Assembly (NCBI RefSeq): GCF_003076755.1 | Contig: NZ_QDKM01000009.1 | Location: 1 to 64,000 of the forward strand | Reading direction: 5' to 3' | DNA length: 64,000 nucleotides | From: Pararhodobacter oceanensis | GTDB lineage: Bacteria > Pseudomonadota > Alphaproteobacteria > Rhodobacterales > Rhodobacteraceae | Shown: positions 24,007 to 34,218 of the stretch, piece by piece | Position numbering within the stretch: position 1 is the stretch's first letter | Layout of the letters: every line of letters begins with the position of its first letter | Made by a program: the position numbers and the translations under genes | Notes under the pieces: model-generated | What the model was told of the DNA's origin: nothing | What the model saw: only the letters and a program-made list of their open reading frames with translations | The model's database searches: none

Positions 24007-25686
24007 TCACAGGATACCCGGCAATTTCAACCCGTGCTCGCGGGCGCAGGCTTTTGCCTCGTCATAGCCTGCATCGGCGTGGCGCCAGACGCCGCTGGCG
24101 GGGTCGTTCCACAGCACCCGCTCGAGCCGCTTGGCGGCCTCGGGCGTGCCATCGGCGCAGATCACCACACCGGCGTGCTGCGAGAAGCCCATGCCGACGC
24201 CGCCGCCGTGGTGCAGGCTGACCCAGGTCGCGCCCGAGGCAGTGTTGACCAACGCATTGAGCAGCGGCCAGTCCGAGACCGCGTCCGAGCCGTCCATCAT
24301 CGCCTCGGTCTCGCGGTTCGGCGAGGCCACCGAGCCCGAATCCAGATGGTCACGGCCAATCACGATCGGCGCTTTCAGCTCGCCATTCGCCACCATCTCG
24401 TTGAACGCCAATCCAGCGCGGTGGCGGTCGCCCAGCCCGATCCAGCAAATCCGCGAGGGCAGCCCCTGAAACGCGATCCGGTCGCGGGCCATATCCAGCC
24501 AGTTGTGCAGATGGGTGTTCTCGGGGAACAGTTCTTTCATCTTCTGGTCGGTCTTGTAGATATCCTCGGGATCACCCGAGAGCGCCACCCAGCGGAACGG
24601 GCCGACACCGCGGCAGAACAGCGGGCGGATATAGGCGGGCACGAAACCGGGGAAGGCGAAAGCATCCTCGAGCCCCTCTTCCAGCGCCACCTGCCGGATG
24701 TTGTTGCCGTAATCGACCGTCGGCACACCCATATTGTGGAAATCCACCATCGCCGCGACATGGATCTTCATGCTGGCGCGGGCGGCTTTTTCCACCGCTT
24801 TCGGGTCGCTTTCCTGCTTGGCTTTCCAGTCGGCCATGCTCCAGCCCTGCGGCAGATAGCCGTGGCGCGGGTCATGGGCCGAGGTCTGGTCGGTGACGAT
24901 ATCGGGGCGCACGCCGCGTTTGACCAACTCGGGGAACACATCCGCCGCATTGCCCAAAAGCGCCACGGATTTCGCCTCACCGGCTGCGGTCCAGCGCTCG
25001 ATCATTGCCAGCGCTTCATCAAGACTGTCGGTCTTTTCATCGACATAACGGGTGCGCAGGCGGAAATCGATGCTGTCGGGGTTGCACTCTACGGCCAAGC
25101 AGCAGGCGCCGGCCATCACCGCCGCCAAGGGCTGCGCGCCGCCCATGCCGCCCAAGCCACCGGTGAGGATCCATTTGCCCTTGAGCGAGCCGCCGTAATG
25201 CTGGCGTCCGGCTTCGGCAAAGGTCTCATAGGTGCCCTGCACGATCCCCTGCGAGCCGATGTAGATCCACGAACCGGCGGTCATCTGGCCATACATCGCC
25301 AGACCCTTTTTATCCAACTCGTTGAAATGGTCCCAAGTCGCCCAATGCGGCACAAGGTTCGAGTTGGCAATCAAGACGCGCGGCGCGTCCGTATGGGTTT
25401 TGACCACCGCAACGGGCTTGCCCGATTGCACCACCAGCGTCTCGTCGGCTTCCAGATCGGTCAGGCTTTGGACGATCAGATCGAAGTCTTTCCACGTCCG
25501 CGCCGCGCGCCCGATGCCGCCATAGACCACCAGTTCATGCGGGTTCTCGGCCACATCGGGGTGCAGGTTGTTCATCAGCATCCGCAAGGGGGCCTCGGTC
25601 ATCCAGCTTTTGGCGGTCAGTTCGGTGCCGGTCGGCGGGTAGACGTCGCGGGTGTTCTTGCGCGGGTTGCTCTCGGTCTCGCTCAT
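24007..25686 (-). CDS. hutU: Urocanate hydratase
   Basis: A 559-residue urocanase that converts urocanate to imidazolonepropionate using a tightly bound NAD+. Clear family blocks are [84 protein letters not shown] and the NAD/active-site region [19 protein letters not shown] with its Cys. Full length. It is last in the leftward hutI-hutG-hutU operon, its start overlapping the hutG stop as ATGA. Confidence 0.97.
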   Translation of the reverse strand: MSETESNPRKNTRDVYPPTGTELTAKSWMTEAPLRMLMNNLHPDVAENPHELVVYGGIGRAARTWKDFDLIVQSLTDLEADETLVVQSGKPVAVVKTHTDAPRVLIANSNLVPHWATWDHFNELDKKGLAMYGQMTAGSWIYIGSQGIVQGTYETFAEAGRQHYGGSLKGKWILTGGLGGMGGAQPLAAVMAGACCLAVECNPDSIDFRLRTRYVDEKTDSLDEALAMIERWTAAGEAKSVALLGNAADVFPELVKRGVRPDIVTDQTSAHDPRHGYLPQGWSMADWKAKQESDPKAVEKAARASMKIHVAAMVDFHNMGVPTVDYGNNIRQVALEEGLEDAFAFPGFVPAYIRPLFCRGVGPFRWVALSGDPEDIYKTDQKMKELFPENTHLHNWLDMARDRIAFQGLPSRICWIGLGDRHRAGLAFNEMVANGELKAPIVIGRDHLDSGSVASPNRETEAMMDGSDAVSDWPLLNALVNTASGATWVSLHHGGGVGMGFSQHAGVVICADGTPEAAKRLERVLWNDPASGVWRHADAGYDEAKACAREHGLKLPGIL

Positions 25687-26471
25687 TGGGGTCTCCAGTC
25701 GGACAGGGTTTGCAGGATGGTCTTGAGATGGGGACGCAGGCGTTCGGCGGCCTCTGGCGCATAGGCCCAGGGCGGGCTCTCGATCATATAAGTGGATTGC
25801 GCGAGCTCCATCTGGATCGCGTGCTGGCCCGCCTCGGGGCGGCCATAATGGCGCGTGGTCCAGCCGCCCTTGAAGCGCCCGTTGCTGATCGAAGAATAGC
25901 CCTCGGCGCCCTCACAGATCGAGGCCACAGGGTCGGCAATACTGGCATCGCAGGTGGTGCCGAGATTGGTGCCGATGTTGAAATCGGGCAGAGTGCCGTC
26001 AAACAGGAACGGGATATGCGAGCGGATCGAATGGCAATCATAGAGGATCGCGAAGCCGTGGATCGCATAGACGCGGTCGAGTTCGGCCTGCAGCGCGTCG
26101 TGATAGGGCGCATGGTAGAACTCGCGGCGGCGGGCAATCTCGGCTTCGTCGGGTTCCTGCCCCTCGCGGTAGATCGGCTCACCGTCGAAATCGGTCAGCG
26201 GGCAGAGGCCGGTGGTGTTCTGGCCGGGATAGAGGCTGACGCCAGACGGGTCGCGATTGGCGTCGATGACATAGCGGTGGATGGTGGTTCGGACTGTGGT
26301 CACATTGTCGACCAGACCGGCGTAGAGATCATGGATATGCCAGTCGGTATCACTGATCGCCAACCCGCGCGGGTTCAGCCGTGCAGCGCAATCGTCGGGC
26401 AGGTGGGTGCCGGTATGGGGCAAGCCCAGCACCAGCGGGCTGCTGCCACGGGTGATCTCAAGCAAGCTCAT
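25683..26471 (-). CDS. hutG: N-formylglutamate deformylase
   Basis: A 262-residue zinc amidohydrolase of the HutG/FGase group that makes glutamate and formate from N-formylglutamate. Motifs include [14 protein letters not shown], the acidic [26 protein letters not shown]-like [24 protein letters not shown] and [18 protein letters not shown]-type C-terminus ([11 protein letters not shown]). This form goes with HutF, giving the five-step pathway. Overlaps hutI by 14 bases. Confidence 0.95.
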   Translation of the reverse strand: MSLLEITRGSSPLVLGLPHTGTHLPDDCAARLNPRGLAISDTDWHIHDLYAGLVDNVTTVRTTIHRYVIDANRDPSGVSLYPGQNTTGLCPLTDFDGEPIYREGQEPDEAEIARRREFYHAPYHDALQAELDRVYAIHGFAILYDCHSIRSHIPFLFDGTLPDFNIGTNLGTTCDASIADPVASICEGAEGYSSISNGRFKGGWTTRHYGRPEAGQHAIQMELAQSTYMIESPPWAYAPEAAERLRPHLKTILQTLSDWRPQ

Positions 26472-27666
26472 GCTGGCCTCCGTAGATGCGGGCGTGCAGC
26501 GGGTTGATGCCGATCCCGTAAGAGAGTTCGCCGGGTTCCTCGACGTCCCAGACCGCCAGATCGGCGCGCATGCCCGCGGCGATCATGCCGCAATCGATGA
26601 GCCCCAGCGCGCGGGCGGCGTTGCTTGTGGTGCCGGCCAGCGCTTCGGCGGGGGTCAGGGCAAACAGCGTGCAGCCCATATTCATCGCCAAGAGTAGCGA
26701 GCCGAGCGGCGAGGAGCCGGGGTTCCAATCGGTGGCGACGGCCATCGGCACGTTATGCTTGCGGAAGGCGGCGATCGGCGGTTTTTGCGTCTCATGGATG
26801 GTATAAAACGCACCCGGCAAGATCACCGCGACACTGCCCGCGGCGGCCATCGCCTCGACGCCCATCTCATCGGCGTATTCGACGTGATCGACCGAGAGCG
26901 CCCCGTAACGCGCGGCCAGAGGCGTGCCGCCGATGTTGCTGAGCTGGTCGGAATGGAGTTTCACCGGCAGGCCCAGCGCCTGCGCCTTTTGGAACACGCG
27001 CTCGATTTGGGCGGTGTCAAAGGCGATGCCCTCGCAAAACCCGTCCACCGCATCGACCAGACCCTCGGCATGGGCGGCCTCGAGCGTGGGAATGCAGATG
27101 TCGTCGATATAGGCGTCGGGATTCATGCCTTTGGGCACGGCATGAGCGCCCAGAAAGGTGGTTTTGACCCGCACCGGCCGGTGCTGAGCGATCTGGCGGG
27201 CGACGCGCAGCATTTTGAGTTCGCTGTCACGGTCGAGCCCGTAGCCCGATTTCACCTCGATCACCGCGACGCCCTGCGCGATCAGCGCATCGGCTTTGAC
27301 CAGCGCCTTTTTCAGCAGTTCCGCTTGCGATTCGCTGCGCGTGGCCGAGACCGTCGAGGCGATGCCGCCACCGGCGCGCGCCACCTCTTCATAGCTGGCA
27401 CCATTGAGCCGCATCTCGAATTCGCGGGCGCGGTTGCCGCCGTAGACAATATGCGTGTGGCAATCAATCAGCGCCGGGGTGACCAGCCGCCCACCAAGTT
27501 TATGGATCGCCAGCCCGGCAAATTGCGCCGGTTGATCCGCGCGTTTGCCGACCCATGCGATCTTGCCGCCCGCAACCACCACCGCAGCATCCTCGATCAA
27601 CCCGTAGCCGCCACTGGCGACCTGCATGGTGGCCGCGTTGATATCGTGAAGCGCATAGTCTTGCAT
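26458..27666 (-). CDS. hutI: Imidazolonepropionase
   Basis: A 402-residue amidohydrolase-superfamily enzyme that opens the imidazolone ring to formimidoylglutamate. Metal motif [22 protein letters not shown], plus [30 protein letters not shown] and [22 protein letters not shown], are all intact. It is the first gene of the leftward hut operon, transcribed from the gap shared with hutF. Confidence 0.97.
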   Translation of the reverse strand: MQDYALHDINAATMQVASGGYGLIEDAAVVVAGGKIAWVGKRADQPAQFAGLAIHKLGGRLVTPALIDCHTHIVYGGNRAREFEMRLNGASYEEVARAGGGIASTVSATRSESQAELLKKALVKADALIAQGVAVIEVKSGYGLDRDSELKMLRVARQIAQHRPVRVKTTFLGAHAVPKGMNPDAYIDDICIPTLEAAHAEGLVDAVDGFCEGIAFDTAQIERVFQKAQALGLPVKLHSDQLSNIGGTPLAARYGALSVDHVEYADEMGVEAMAAAGSVAVILPGAFYTIHETQKPPIAAFRKHNVPMAVATDWNPGSSPLGSLLLAMNMGCTLFALTPAEALAGTTSNAARALGLIDCGMIAAGMRADLAVWDVEEPGELSYGIGINPLHARIYGGQHELA

Positions 27667-27741
27667 GATGGGTTGTCCTATCGTTAGATCATGCTTATTA
27701 CTATTATGTAGCTACATATAAAAGTCAATGGAGCCTGAGCC
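27667..27741. promoter_or_regulatory. Divergent hut promoter with HutC-type operator
   Basis: A 75-base AT-rich gap between hutI and hutF. It contains the perfect palindrome TATGTAGCTACATA at 27705-27718, of the form bound by GntR/HutC-family repressors. One operator here can control both operons, and hutC itself lies at the end of the rightward one. Confidence 0.75.
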
Positions 27742-29109
27742 ATGCAATTCATCAATGCCAAACAAGTGCTTACTCCGCAGGGTTGGCAGGCCGACCGGCA
27801 GCTGCATATCGGTGCCGACGGGCGAATCGCCGGGATCGGGCCGCAAGAGCGCGCGGCGGATGCGCAGGTCGATCTGCTGCTGCCGGCGCCGGTCAATCTG
27901 CACAGCCATGCGTTCCAGCGCGCCATGTCCGGCCTGACCGAAGCGCACGGCCCCGATCCGCGCGACAGTTTCTGGACCTGGCGGCAGTTGATGTATCGCT
28001 ATCTCGACCGTTTGACGCCGGATCATGTCGAGGCGATTGCGGCGATGGTGTTCATGGAGATGCTCGAATCGGGCTATGCCAGCGTCGCCGAGTTCCATTA
28101 TCTGCATCACGCGGTGGGCGGAGTGCCCCATGCCGATCCCGCCGAGATGGCCGCGCGCATCACCGCTGCGGCGACGCGCACCGGTATCGGGCTGACGCTG
28201 TTGCCGGTGCTCTACCAGTTCGGCGGCTGCGACGGGCGGGCGCTGAACGGCGGGCAGATGCGCTTTGGCAATACGCCGGAGCAATTTGCCGAGTTGCATG
28301 CGGGTTCGGCGCGGCTGATCGCGCAGCAACATGCGGATTACCGCATCGGCGTCGCACCTCATTCCTTGCGCGCGGTGGATGCAGAGGGGATGGCCACGGC
28401 GCTCTCGCTGGCGGGCGACGGGCCGATCCATATGCATCTGGCGGAACAGGTGGCCGAGGTTGAGGAAGTGCAAGCCCATCACGGCGCGCGGCCGGTGGAA
28501 TGGCTGCTGGCCAACCATGAGGTGGGCGCGAACTGGTGCCTGATCCACAGCACCCAGATGACTGCGGCTGAGACCGAGGCTCTGGCGCGGACCGGCGCGG
28601 TGGCGGGGCTTTGCCCGATCACCGAATCCAACCTTGGCGACGGGATTTTCCCTGCCACCGAGTTCACCCGACACGGCGGGCGCTTCGGGGTCGGCTCGGA
28701 CTCCAATGTGCATATCGCGCTGTTCGAGGAACTGGCGGCGCTGGAGTATTCGCAGCGGTTGCGCGACCGTTCGCGCGCGGCATTGGCGCAGGAGAGCGCC
28801 TCGACCGGGCGCGTGCTGTTTGATCAAGTGGCAACTGCGGGGGCGCAGGCGGGCGGGCGCGACGCGGGGCGGATTGAGGTGGGGGCTTGGGCGGACCTGC
28901 TGGGCATCGAGACCGACAACGCGTGGATCTGCAACCGGCAGGGTGACGCGGCGCTCGACAGTCTGATCTTTGGTGGCCACGGGCGCGACTGTGTGCAACA
29001 AGTCTGGAGCGCCGGACGCCATGTGGTAAGCGCCGGTCGCCACGCCGATCACGAGGGGATTGCCCGCGCGTTTCAAACCGCCGTGCAGGAGCTGGGCCAA
29101 GACATTTGA
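27742..29109 (+). CDS. hutF: Formimidoylglutamate deiminase
   Basis: A 455-residue amidohydrolase that turns formimidoylglutamate into formylglutamate, the substrate of HutG. It shows NLHSHAFQRAMSGL (metal HxH), MEMLESGYASVAEFHYLHH, HMHLAEQVAEVEE, LIHSTQM and GVGSDSNVHIALFEELAALEYSQRL. Full length. The C-terminus overlaps the start of hutC (TTGA). Confidence 0.95.
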   Translation: MQFINAKQVLTPQGWQADRQLHIGADGRIAGIGPQERAADAQVDLLLPAPVNLHSHAFQRAMSGLTEAHGPDPRDSFWTWRQLMYRYLDRLTPDHVEAIAAMVFMEMLESGYASVAEFHYLHHAVGGVPHADPAEMAARITAAATRTGIGLTLLPVLYQFGGCDGRALNGGQMRFGNTPEQFAELHAGSARLIAQQHADYRIGVAPHSLRAVDAEGMATALSLAGDGPIHMHLAEQVAEVEEVQAHHGARPVEWLLANHEVGANWCLIHSTQMTAAETEALARTGAVAGLCPITESNLGDGIFPATEFTRHGGRFGVGSDSNVHIALFEELAALEYSQRLRDRSRAALAQESASTGRVLFDQVATAGAQAGGRDAGRIEVGAWADLLGIETDNAWICNRQGDAALDSLIFGGHGRDCVQQVWSAGRHVVSAGRHADHEGIARAFQTAVQELGQDI

Positions 29110-29807
29110 CCGAACCGATCCGCCATAGCTGGACCGACATCCGCGACCGCATCCATGCGCGGCTTCTGGACCGCACTTACCGGCCCGGCGACAAGCTGCC
29201 GCGCGACGAGGATATCGCGCAGGATCTGGGCTGCGCGCGCTCGACGGTGCAGCGTGCGATGCGCGATCTGGCGGATGCGGGGCTGGTCGAGCGCAAGCGC
29301 AAGGGTGGCACCACGGTGCGCGCCGATCCGGTGACCCGCGCGACGCTGGATGTGCCGATCACCCGCGCCGAGGTCGAGGCCTTGGGCAGTGTCTACGGCT
29401 ATCATCTGCTGCTGCGCGATCTTGCCGTGACCCCGCCCGCCATCGCCGCGACTCTGGCACTGCGCAAGCCGGTGGAGATGCTGCATGTCGAGGCGCTGCA
29501 TCTGGCCGACCAGCGGCCCTATATCCTCGAGGATCGCTGGATCTCTCTGGAGACCTCGCCGGAGATACTGGGTGTGGATCTGGCGGTGGAGAGCGCCAAT
29601 GAATGGCTGGTGCGCAACAAGCCCTACAGCCGCTGCGACCTGCGGCTCTATGCGATCGAGGCCAATGCGCGGACGGCGTTGCAACTGGACACGCCGGTGG
29701 GCGCGGCGCTGTTGGTGATCGAGCGCACGACCTGGATCAACGAGGCCCCGATCACCACGGTGCGCTCGGTGACCAAACCGGGGTATCAGATGTTGACGCA
29801 GATTTAG
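29106..29807 (+). CDS. hutC: Histidine utilisation repressor, GntR family
   Basis: A 233-residue regulator with an N-terminal winged helix (YRPGDKLPRDEDIAQDLGCARSTVQRAMRDLADAGLVERKRKGGT, about 25-70) and a C-terminal UTRA effector domain that binds urocanate in the family. The start is TTG overlapping the hutF stop; there is no downstream ATG before the HTH, and the only SD-like AGGAG is about 14 bases away. Translation probably depends on coupling to hutF, which would keep repressor levels low. Confidence 0.92.
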   Translation: MTEPIRHSWTDIRDRIHARLLDRTYRPGDKLPRDEDIAQDLGCARSTVQRAMRDLADAGLVERKRKGGTTVRADPVTRATLDVPITRAEVEALGSVYGYHLLLRDLAVTPPAIAATLALRKPVEMLHVEALHLADQRPYILEDRWISLETSPEILGVDLAVESANEWLVRNKPYSRCDLRLYAIEANARTALQLDTPVGAALLVIERTTWINEAPITTVRSVTKPGYQMLTQI

Positions 29808-30104
29808 AGGGCACCCTGCCCCGCGTCGCGCAGTGCCAGACTGCCGGGTGTTTTTGTGCTGCGCGGAGTCGAGGCGAAGCCGCCGCGCATCGCCAGACCG
29901 CCCCCCGGGCTGGCGATTTGGTTGGCCTTGGCGCGCCGCTTCATAGTCGTGCGGGTTTGCCACGATAAAGCGCGTCGCTCAGCGGTGGGATCGCCATCCC
30001 GCGGTCTGGCACTGCGCGGCTCGGGACAGGTGCGGCGGCTTGCGCCTTGTGTCCGCGCGGGGCCCATACCGCGGTCTGGCAATGCGCGGCACTCCCTCAT
30101 CTCA
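29808..30104. repeat. Family C repeats between hutC and serA
   Basis: The 352-base gap contains an inverted family C copy at about 29857-29920 (CGCGGAG...GGCGAAGCCGCCGCGCATCGCCAGACCGCC) and a second, degenerate copy at about 29985-30095 with ATCGCCATCCCGCGGTCTGGC and GCGGCGGCTTGCGCC. The last 35 bases are the serA terminator. No gene seen. Confidence 0.6.
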
Positions 30105-30141
30105 ACAAAAAAGCCCCCCGAACCTGCGTTCGGAGGGCTTC
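30105..30141 (-). terminator. Rho-independent terminator of serA
   Basis: On the minus strand, AAGCCCTCCGAAC, loop GCAG, GTTCGGGGGGCTT, then a run of six T. Confidence 0.92.
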
Positions 30142-30159
30142 TCTTAACCTGTCACCAGC

Positions 30160-31755
30160 TTACGACACGTCGAATTTCAACGGCCGCACCTGCTGGAACA
30201 TACCGGTCGAAGCCAGCTTCTCGACCACTTCGCCGCTCAGCGGGTGATCGAGATACAGGAGCGCGATCGCGTCTTTGCCTACGGTCGCACGACCGAGGGT
30301 AAAGTTGGCGATATTCACCCCGTTCTTGCCCATCGTCTCACCCAAGAGACCGATAATCCCCGGCTCGTCTTTGTTGGTGGTATAGAGCATATGCTCGCCA
30401 ACCTCGGCGTCGATATTGATACCCTTGATCTGGATGAACCGCGGCTTGCCATCGCTGAACACGGTGCCGGCAATCGAGCGCTCGCGGTCGTCGGTGACCA
30501 CGGTCAGCTTGATATAGCCATCAAAGGCGCCGGTTTTATCCTGATGCGTGGTCGACATTTTGATGCCGCGCTCGCGGGCGACAACCGGTGCCGAGACAAG
30601 GTTCACATCGGGGTTCGAGGCCTTAAGCACACCGGCAATCGCCGCGCAATCGAGCGCCTTGAGGTTCATCTTCGCGGCGGCCCCGTCATAGAGCACATTG
30701 ATCGCGCGCACCGGCTCATTGGTCATCTGACCGGCAAAGGCCCCGAGATGGGCGGCGAGTTTGATCCACGGCCCCATAACGGCGGCCTCTTCGGCGGTGA
30801 CCGAGGGCATGTTGAGCGCGTTTTGCACGGCGCCGGTGAGCAGGTAATCCGACATTTGCTCGGCGACTTGCAGCGCAACGTTTTCTTGCGCTTCGGTGGT
30901 CGAGGCGCCCAGATGCGGCGTGCAGACCACATTCGGCAGGCCGAATAGCGGGTTTTCCTTGGCCGGTTCTTCGGCAAAAACATCCAATGCGGCGCCAGCC
31001 ACCTGCCCCGAGGTCAGCGCCTCGGCCAGTGCCGCCTCGTCGATCAGACCGCCGCGCGCGCAGTTGATGATCCGCACACCCTTCTTGGTCTTGGCGAGGT
31101 TCTCGCGGCTCAGGATATTGCGGGTCTTGTCGGTCAGCGGCACATGCAGGGTGATGAAATCGGCGCGCGCCAGCAATTCATCGAGATCCACCTTGGTGAC
31201 GCCCATTTCCTTGGCGCGGGCCTCGGTGAGGAAGGGATCAAAGGCGACAACCTTCATCTTCAGCCCATGCGCGCGGTCGCAGACGATACCGCCGATATTA
31301 CCGGCGCCGATCACCCCGAGGGTCTTGTTGAACAGCTCAACCCCCATAAAACGCGACTTTTCCCATTTGCCGGCATGGGTCGAGGCATTCGCCTCGGGCA
31401 GTTGCCGCGCAACCGCGAACATCATCGCAATCGCATGTTCGGCGGTGGTCACCGAGTTGCCAAAGGGCGTGTTCATCACGATCACGCCTTTTTTCGAGGC
31501 GGCGGGGATATCGACGTTATCGACCCCGATACCGGCGCGGCCGATGACTTTGAGGTTGTCGGCTTTCTCGAGCAGTTTCGCGGTGGCTTTGGTGTTCGAG
31601 CGGATCGCGAGACCATCGTATTGGCCGATCACCTCGGCGAGTTTTTCCTTATCCTTGCCCAGATCGGGCATGAAATCGACCTCGATGCCGCGGTCGCGGA
31701 AGATCTGGACGGCGGTTTCCGAGAGTTTGTCGGAGACGAGAACTTTGGGGGCCAT
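30160..31755 (-). CDS. serA: D-3-phosphoglycerate dehydrogenase
   Basis: A 531-residue SerA, the first enzyme of serine synthesis (3-phosphoglycerate to 3-phosphohydroxypyruvate). It is the long form: catalytic/NAD domain (GRAGIGVDNVDIPAA, GVIGAGNIGGIVCDRAHG, catalytic Arg in NCARGGLIDE, Glu region and HLGAST), an intervening substrate-binding domain (about 320-450) and a C-terminal ACT domain (about 455-531, ending GMFQQVRPLKFDVS), the site of serine feedback in many species. It follows serC in the same direction with a 157-base gap. Confidence 0.97.
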   Translation of the reverse strand: MAPKVLVSDKLSETAVQIFRDRGIEVDFMPDLGKDKEKLAEVIGQYDGLAIRSNTKATAKLLEKADNLKVIGRAGIGVDNVDIPAASKKGVIVMNTPFGNSVTTAEHAIAMMFAVARQLPEANASTHAGKWEKSRFMGVELFNKTLGVIGAGNIGGIVCDRAHGLKMKVVAFDPFLTEARAKEMGVTKVDLDELLARADFITLHVPLTDKTRNILSRENLAKTKKGVRIINCARGGLIDEAALAEALTSGQVAGAALDVFAEEPAKENPLFGLPNVVCTPHLGASTTEAQENVALQVAEQMSDYLLTGAVQNALNMPSVTAEEAAVMGPWIKLAAHLGAFAGQMTNEPVRAINVLYDGAAAKMNLKALDCAAIAGVLKASNPDVNLVSAPVVARERGIKMSTTHQDKTGAFDGYIKLTVVTDDRERSIAGTVFSDGKPRFIQIKGINIDAEVGEHMLYTTNKDEPGIIGLLGETMGKNGVNIANFTLGRATVGKDAIALLYLDHPLSGEVVEKLASTGMFQQVRPLKFDVS

Positions 31756-31912
31756 ATCGGCGCTCCTTTCCTGTCACGGCGTCTGGGACGCATGGGTGAC
31801 GGTGTTTTGGGTCGGTGACGGTGCGTGCAGAGCACACACCCTACGGGTCAGGGACTTCGGGCGGCGGTAGGGTGCGTGCTATTGCACGCACCGAACCAGT
31901 TTGCGGCCGAGT

Positions 31913-33061
31913 TCAGGCGTTCTGCGCTTCGATCTCGGCGTTGAACGCCCAGTCGATCCAGGGCATCAGCGCCGCGACATCGGCGGTTTCCACCGTCGAA
32001 CCACACCAGATCCGCAGACCCGCAGGCGCATCGCGGTAAGCGCCGATATCCAGCGCCACGCCTTCGGCCTCGAGCCGCTTCGCCACCGCTTTGGCAAAGG
32101 CCGCCCCGTCCTTGATCCGCGGATCGTTGAACTTCAGGCAAACGCTGGTGGTCGAGGCCTGCGCCGGATTAACCGCGAGGTTCTCCAGCCACGGGGTTTT
32201 CGCCACGAAATCCCAGATCGCCTGTGCGTTGGCCGTGGCGCGGGCCTTCAGCGCCGGTTGGCCGCCAAGGCTCTGCGCCCATTTCAGCGCCACGAGGTAA
32301 TCTTCAACCGCCAGCATCGACGGCGTGTTGATCGTCTCGCCGCGGAAGATGCCTTCGATCAGCTTGCCGCCTTTGGTCAGGCGGAAAATTTTCGGCAGCG
32401 GCCATGCGGGCGTGTAGCTTTCCAGCCGCTCGACGGCGCGGGGGCTCAGGATCAGCACGCCATGCGCGCCCTCGCCACCCATCACCTTCTGCCAGCTGAA
32501 AGTGGTCACATCCAGCTTGTCCCAGGGCAGATCCATCGCAAAGGCCGCCGAGGTCGCGTCGCAGATCGTCAGACCCTCGCGGTCGGCGGGGATCGCATCG
32601 CCATTGGCCACACGCACGCCCGAGGTGGTGCCGTTCCAGGTGAACACCACGTCCTTGTCGAAATCGACCTGCGCGAAATCAACGATCTCGCCGTAGGGCG
32701 CCTTGCGCACTTCGGCCTCGATCTTCAGCTGTTTGACCACATCGGTCACCCAGCCTTCGCCAAAGCTTTCCCAAGCCAGCATCTCGACGCCGCGGGCGCC
32801 CAGAAGCGACCAGAGCGCCATTTCGACCGCGCCGGTGTCCGAGCCGGGCACGATTCCGATACGGTAGTCCTCGGGCACGCCGAGAACCTCGCGGGTCAGG
32901 TCGATCGCCTGGGCGAGTTTGGATTTCCCCACCGCGGCGCGATGCGAACGGCCCAAGGGCGCGTCGGCAAGCATATCCAGCGAGAAATTGGGGATTTTAG
33001 CGCAGGGGCCAGAGGAAAAACGCGGATTGGCCGGCCGCGTGGCCGGTTGTGCAATAGCCAT
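31913..33061 (-). CDS. serC: Phosphoserine aminotransferase
   Basis: A 382-residue PLP enzyme making phosphoserine from phosphohydroxypyruvate and glutamate. The N-terminus [20 protein letters not shown] and the PLP-Lys region [23 protein letters not shown] belong to the short alphaproteobacterial SerC branch. The start at 33061 follows AAGGA and the leader RNA; the much longer open frame upstream covers serB antisense and is a shadow. Confidence 0.95.
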   Translation of the reverse strand: MAIAQPATRPANPRFSSGPCAKIPNFSLDMLADAPLGRSHRAAVGKSKLAQAIDLTREVLGVPEDYRIGIVPGSDTGAVEMALWSLLGARGVEMLAWESFGEGWVTDVVKQLKIEAEVRKAPYGEIVDFAQVDFDKDVVFTWNGTTSGVRVANGDAIPADREGLTICDATSAAFAMDLPWDKLDVTTFSWQKVMGGEGAHGVLILSPRAVERLESYTPAWPLPKIFRLTKGGKLIEGIFRGETINTPSMLAVEDYLVALKWAQSLGGQPALKARATANAQAIWDFVAKTPWLENLAVNPAQASTTSVCLKFNDPRIKDGAAFAKAVAKRLEAEGVALDIGAYRDAPAGLRIWCGSTVETADVAALMPWIDWAFNAEIEAQNA

Positions 33062-33065
33062 TGAT

Positions 33066-33124
33066 GCTATCCTTCCAGATAAGCGCCCCTCGTTGGGGAG
33101 GGGTGTCCCACGGATGGGGATAGC
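33066..33124 (-). ncRNA. serC leader RNA motif
   Basis: Directly before serC the minus strand folds into a closing stem GCTATCC/GGATAGC (33124-33118 with 33072-33066) around a hairpin CCCCTC-CCCAAC-GAGGGG. The 3' arm of the closing stem covers the AAGGA ribosome site four bases before the ATG. This matches, from memory, the serC RNA element described upstream of serC in Alphaproteobacteria. Sequestration of the ribosome site suggests control of serC translation; the ligand or factor is not known to me. Confidence 0.75.
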
Positions 33125-33226
33125 CGCGCCGCCCCACTGGCACAAGCGGCAAAATTCGCCTAATGCGGCGGTAGAGGCGCGCAAACCGACCGGCGTGCCG
33201 CGAAATGTAGTCGATCGGAAACAGCC

Positions 33227-34129
33227 ATGCCCGCCACCCCCTCGCCCGCCCCTTTCGTCGCCACGCTGCTGTGCAACCCGCAAAATCCGGTGCTGGAGCC
33301 GACGCTGGTGGAAACCCTGCGCAACGCTTGGGGCGGCGGCGAGGCGCGCTGGCTGAATCCGGGGATTGCCGCCGAGTTTGATCTGGGCGCGATGCCCGAC
33401 ACCCGCTGGACCACTTGGGAGGACCTGCAGGCGCTGGGGATCGACCTCTGCGTGCAGCCCGCTGCGGGGCGGCGCAAGGCGATGCTGCTGGCGGATATGG
33501 ATTCGACGATGATCGAGCAGGAATGCATCGATGAATTGGCGGATATGGCGGGCGTCGGTGCGCATGTGTCCGAGATCACCGCGCGGGCGATGAATGGCGA
33601 GCTGGATTTCGAGGCGGCACTGCGCGAGCGGGTCGGATTGCTGGAAGGGCTGGCCGAGGGGATCATCGCGCAGGTGCTCTCCGAGCGGATTACCTTCATG
33701 CCCGGCGGCAAGGCGTTGATCGCGACGATGAAGGCGCATGGCGGGCATGCGGCGCTGGTCTCGGGCGGGTTTACCGGTTTCACCGAGGCGGTGGCGCGGG
33801 ATCTGGGCTTTGACGAGCACCGCGCGAATACATTGCTGGCGCAGGACGGGATGCTGACCGGAGAGGTTGCCAAGCCGATCCTTGGCCGGCAGGCGAAGGT
33901 CGATGCGCTCAATGACATCACCGCGCGGCTAGGGCTGACGCCCGCGCAGGTGATCGCGGTGGGTGACGGGGCGAATGATCTGGGGATGCTGGATCTGGCC
34001 GGTGCCGGTGTCGCGCTCCACGCCAAACCGGCGGTCGCGGCGCAATGTGATTTACGGGTGAACCACGGCGACCTGACCGCGCTATTGTATCTTCAGGGAT
34101 ACAGTGTCGAAGAATTCGCCCCGATCTGA
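33227..34129 (+). CDS. serB: Phosphoserine phosphatase
   Basis: A 300-residue HAD phosphatase, the last step of serine synthesis. The nucleophile motif [14 protein letters not shown] starts at Asp90, SGGFTGF gives motif II, and [10 protein letters not shown] gives the Mg site. The N-terminal 85 residues form the regulatory-type domain. It is divergent from serC, so the three serine genes share one 4-kb locus. Confidence 0.95.
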   Translation: MPATPSPAPFVATLLCNPQNPVLEPTLVETLRNAWGGGEARWLNPGIAAEFDLGAMPDTRWTTWEDLQALGIDLCVQPAAGRRKAMLLADMDSTMIEQECIDELADMAGVGAHVSEITARAMNGELDFEAALRERVGLLEGLAEGIIAQVLSERITFMPGGKALIATMKAHGGHAALVSGGFTGFTEAVARDLGFDEHRANTLLAQDGMLTGEVAKPILGRQAKVDALNDITARLGLTPAQVIAVGDGANDLGMLDLAGAGVALHAKPAVAAQCDLRVNHGDLTALLYLQGYSVEEFAPI

Positions 34130-34154
34130 GGGCTGTAGCTGCCGAACCCGACCA

Positions 34155-34175
34155 GCGGGGGTTTCACACCCCCGC
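34155..34175. terminator. Hairpin after serB
   Basis: GCGGGGGT, loop TTCAC, ACCCCCGC. No T-run follows on the plus strand, so it may act with Rho or simply be a common intergenic hairpin of the group. Confidence 0.4.
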
Positions 34176-34218
34176 ACCCCCGTGGGATATTTCTGGACAG
34201 ATGACGGGGGAGACGGGC

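Noticed and set aside
33062-33820. Long upstream extension of the serC frame
   Set aside because: It runs antisense through serB and the leader RNA and has no SerC homology.
34155-34175. Hairpin after serB as a certain terminator
   Set aside because: The stem is good but no T-run follows, so it is listed only with low confidence.
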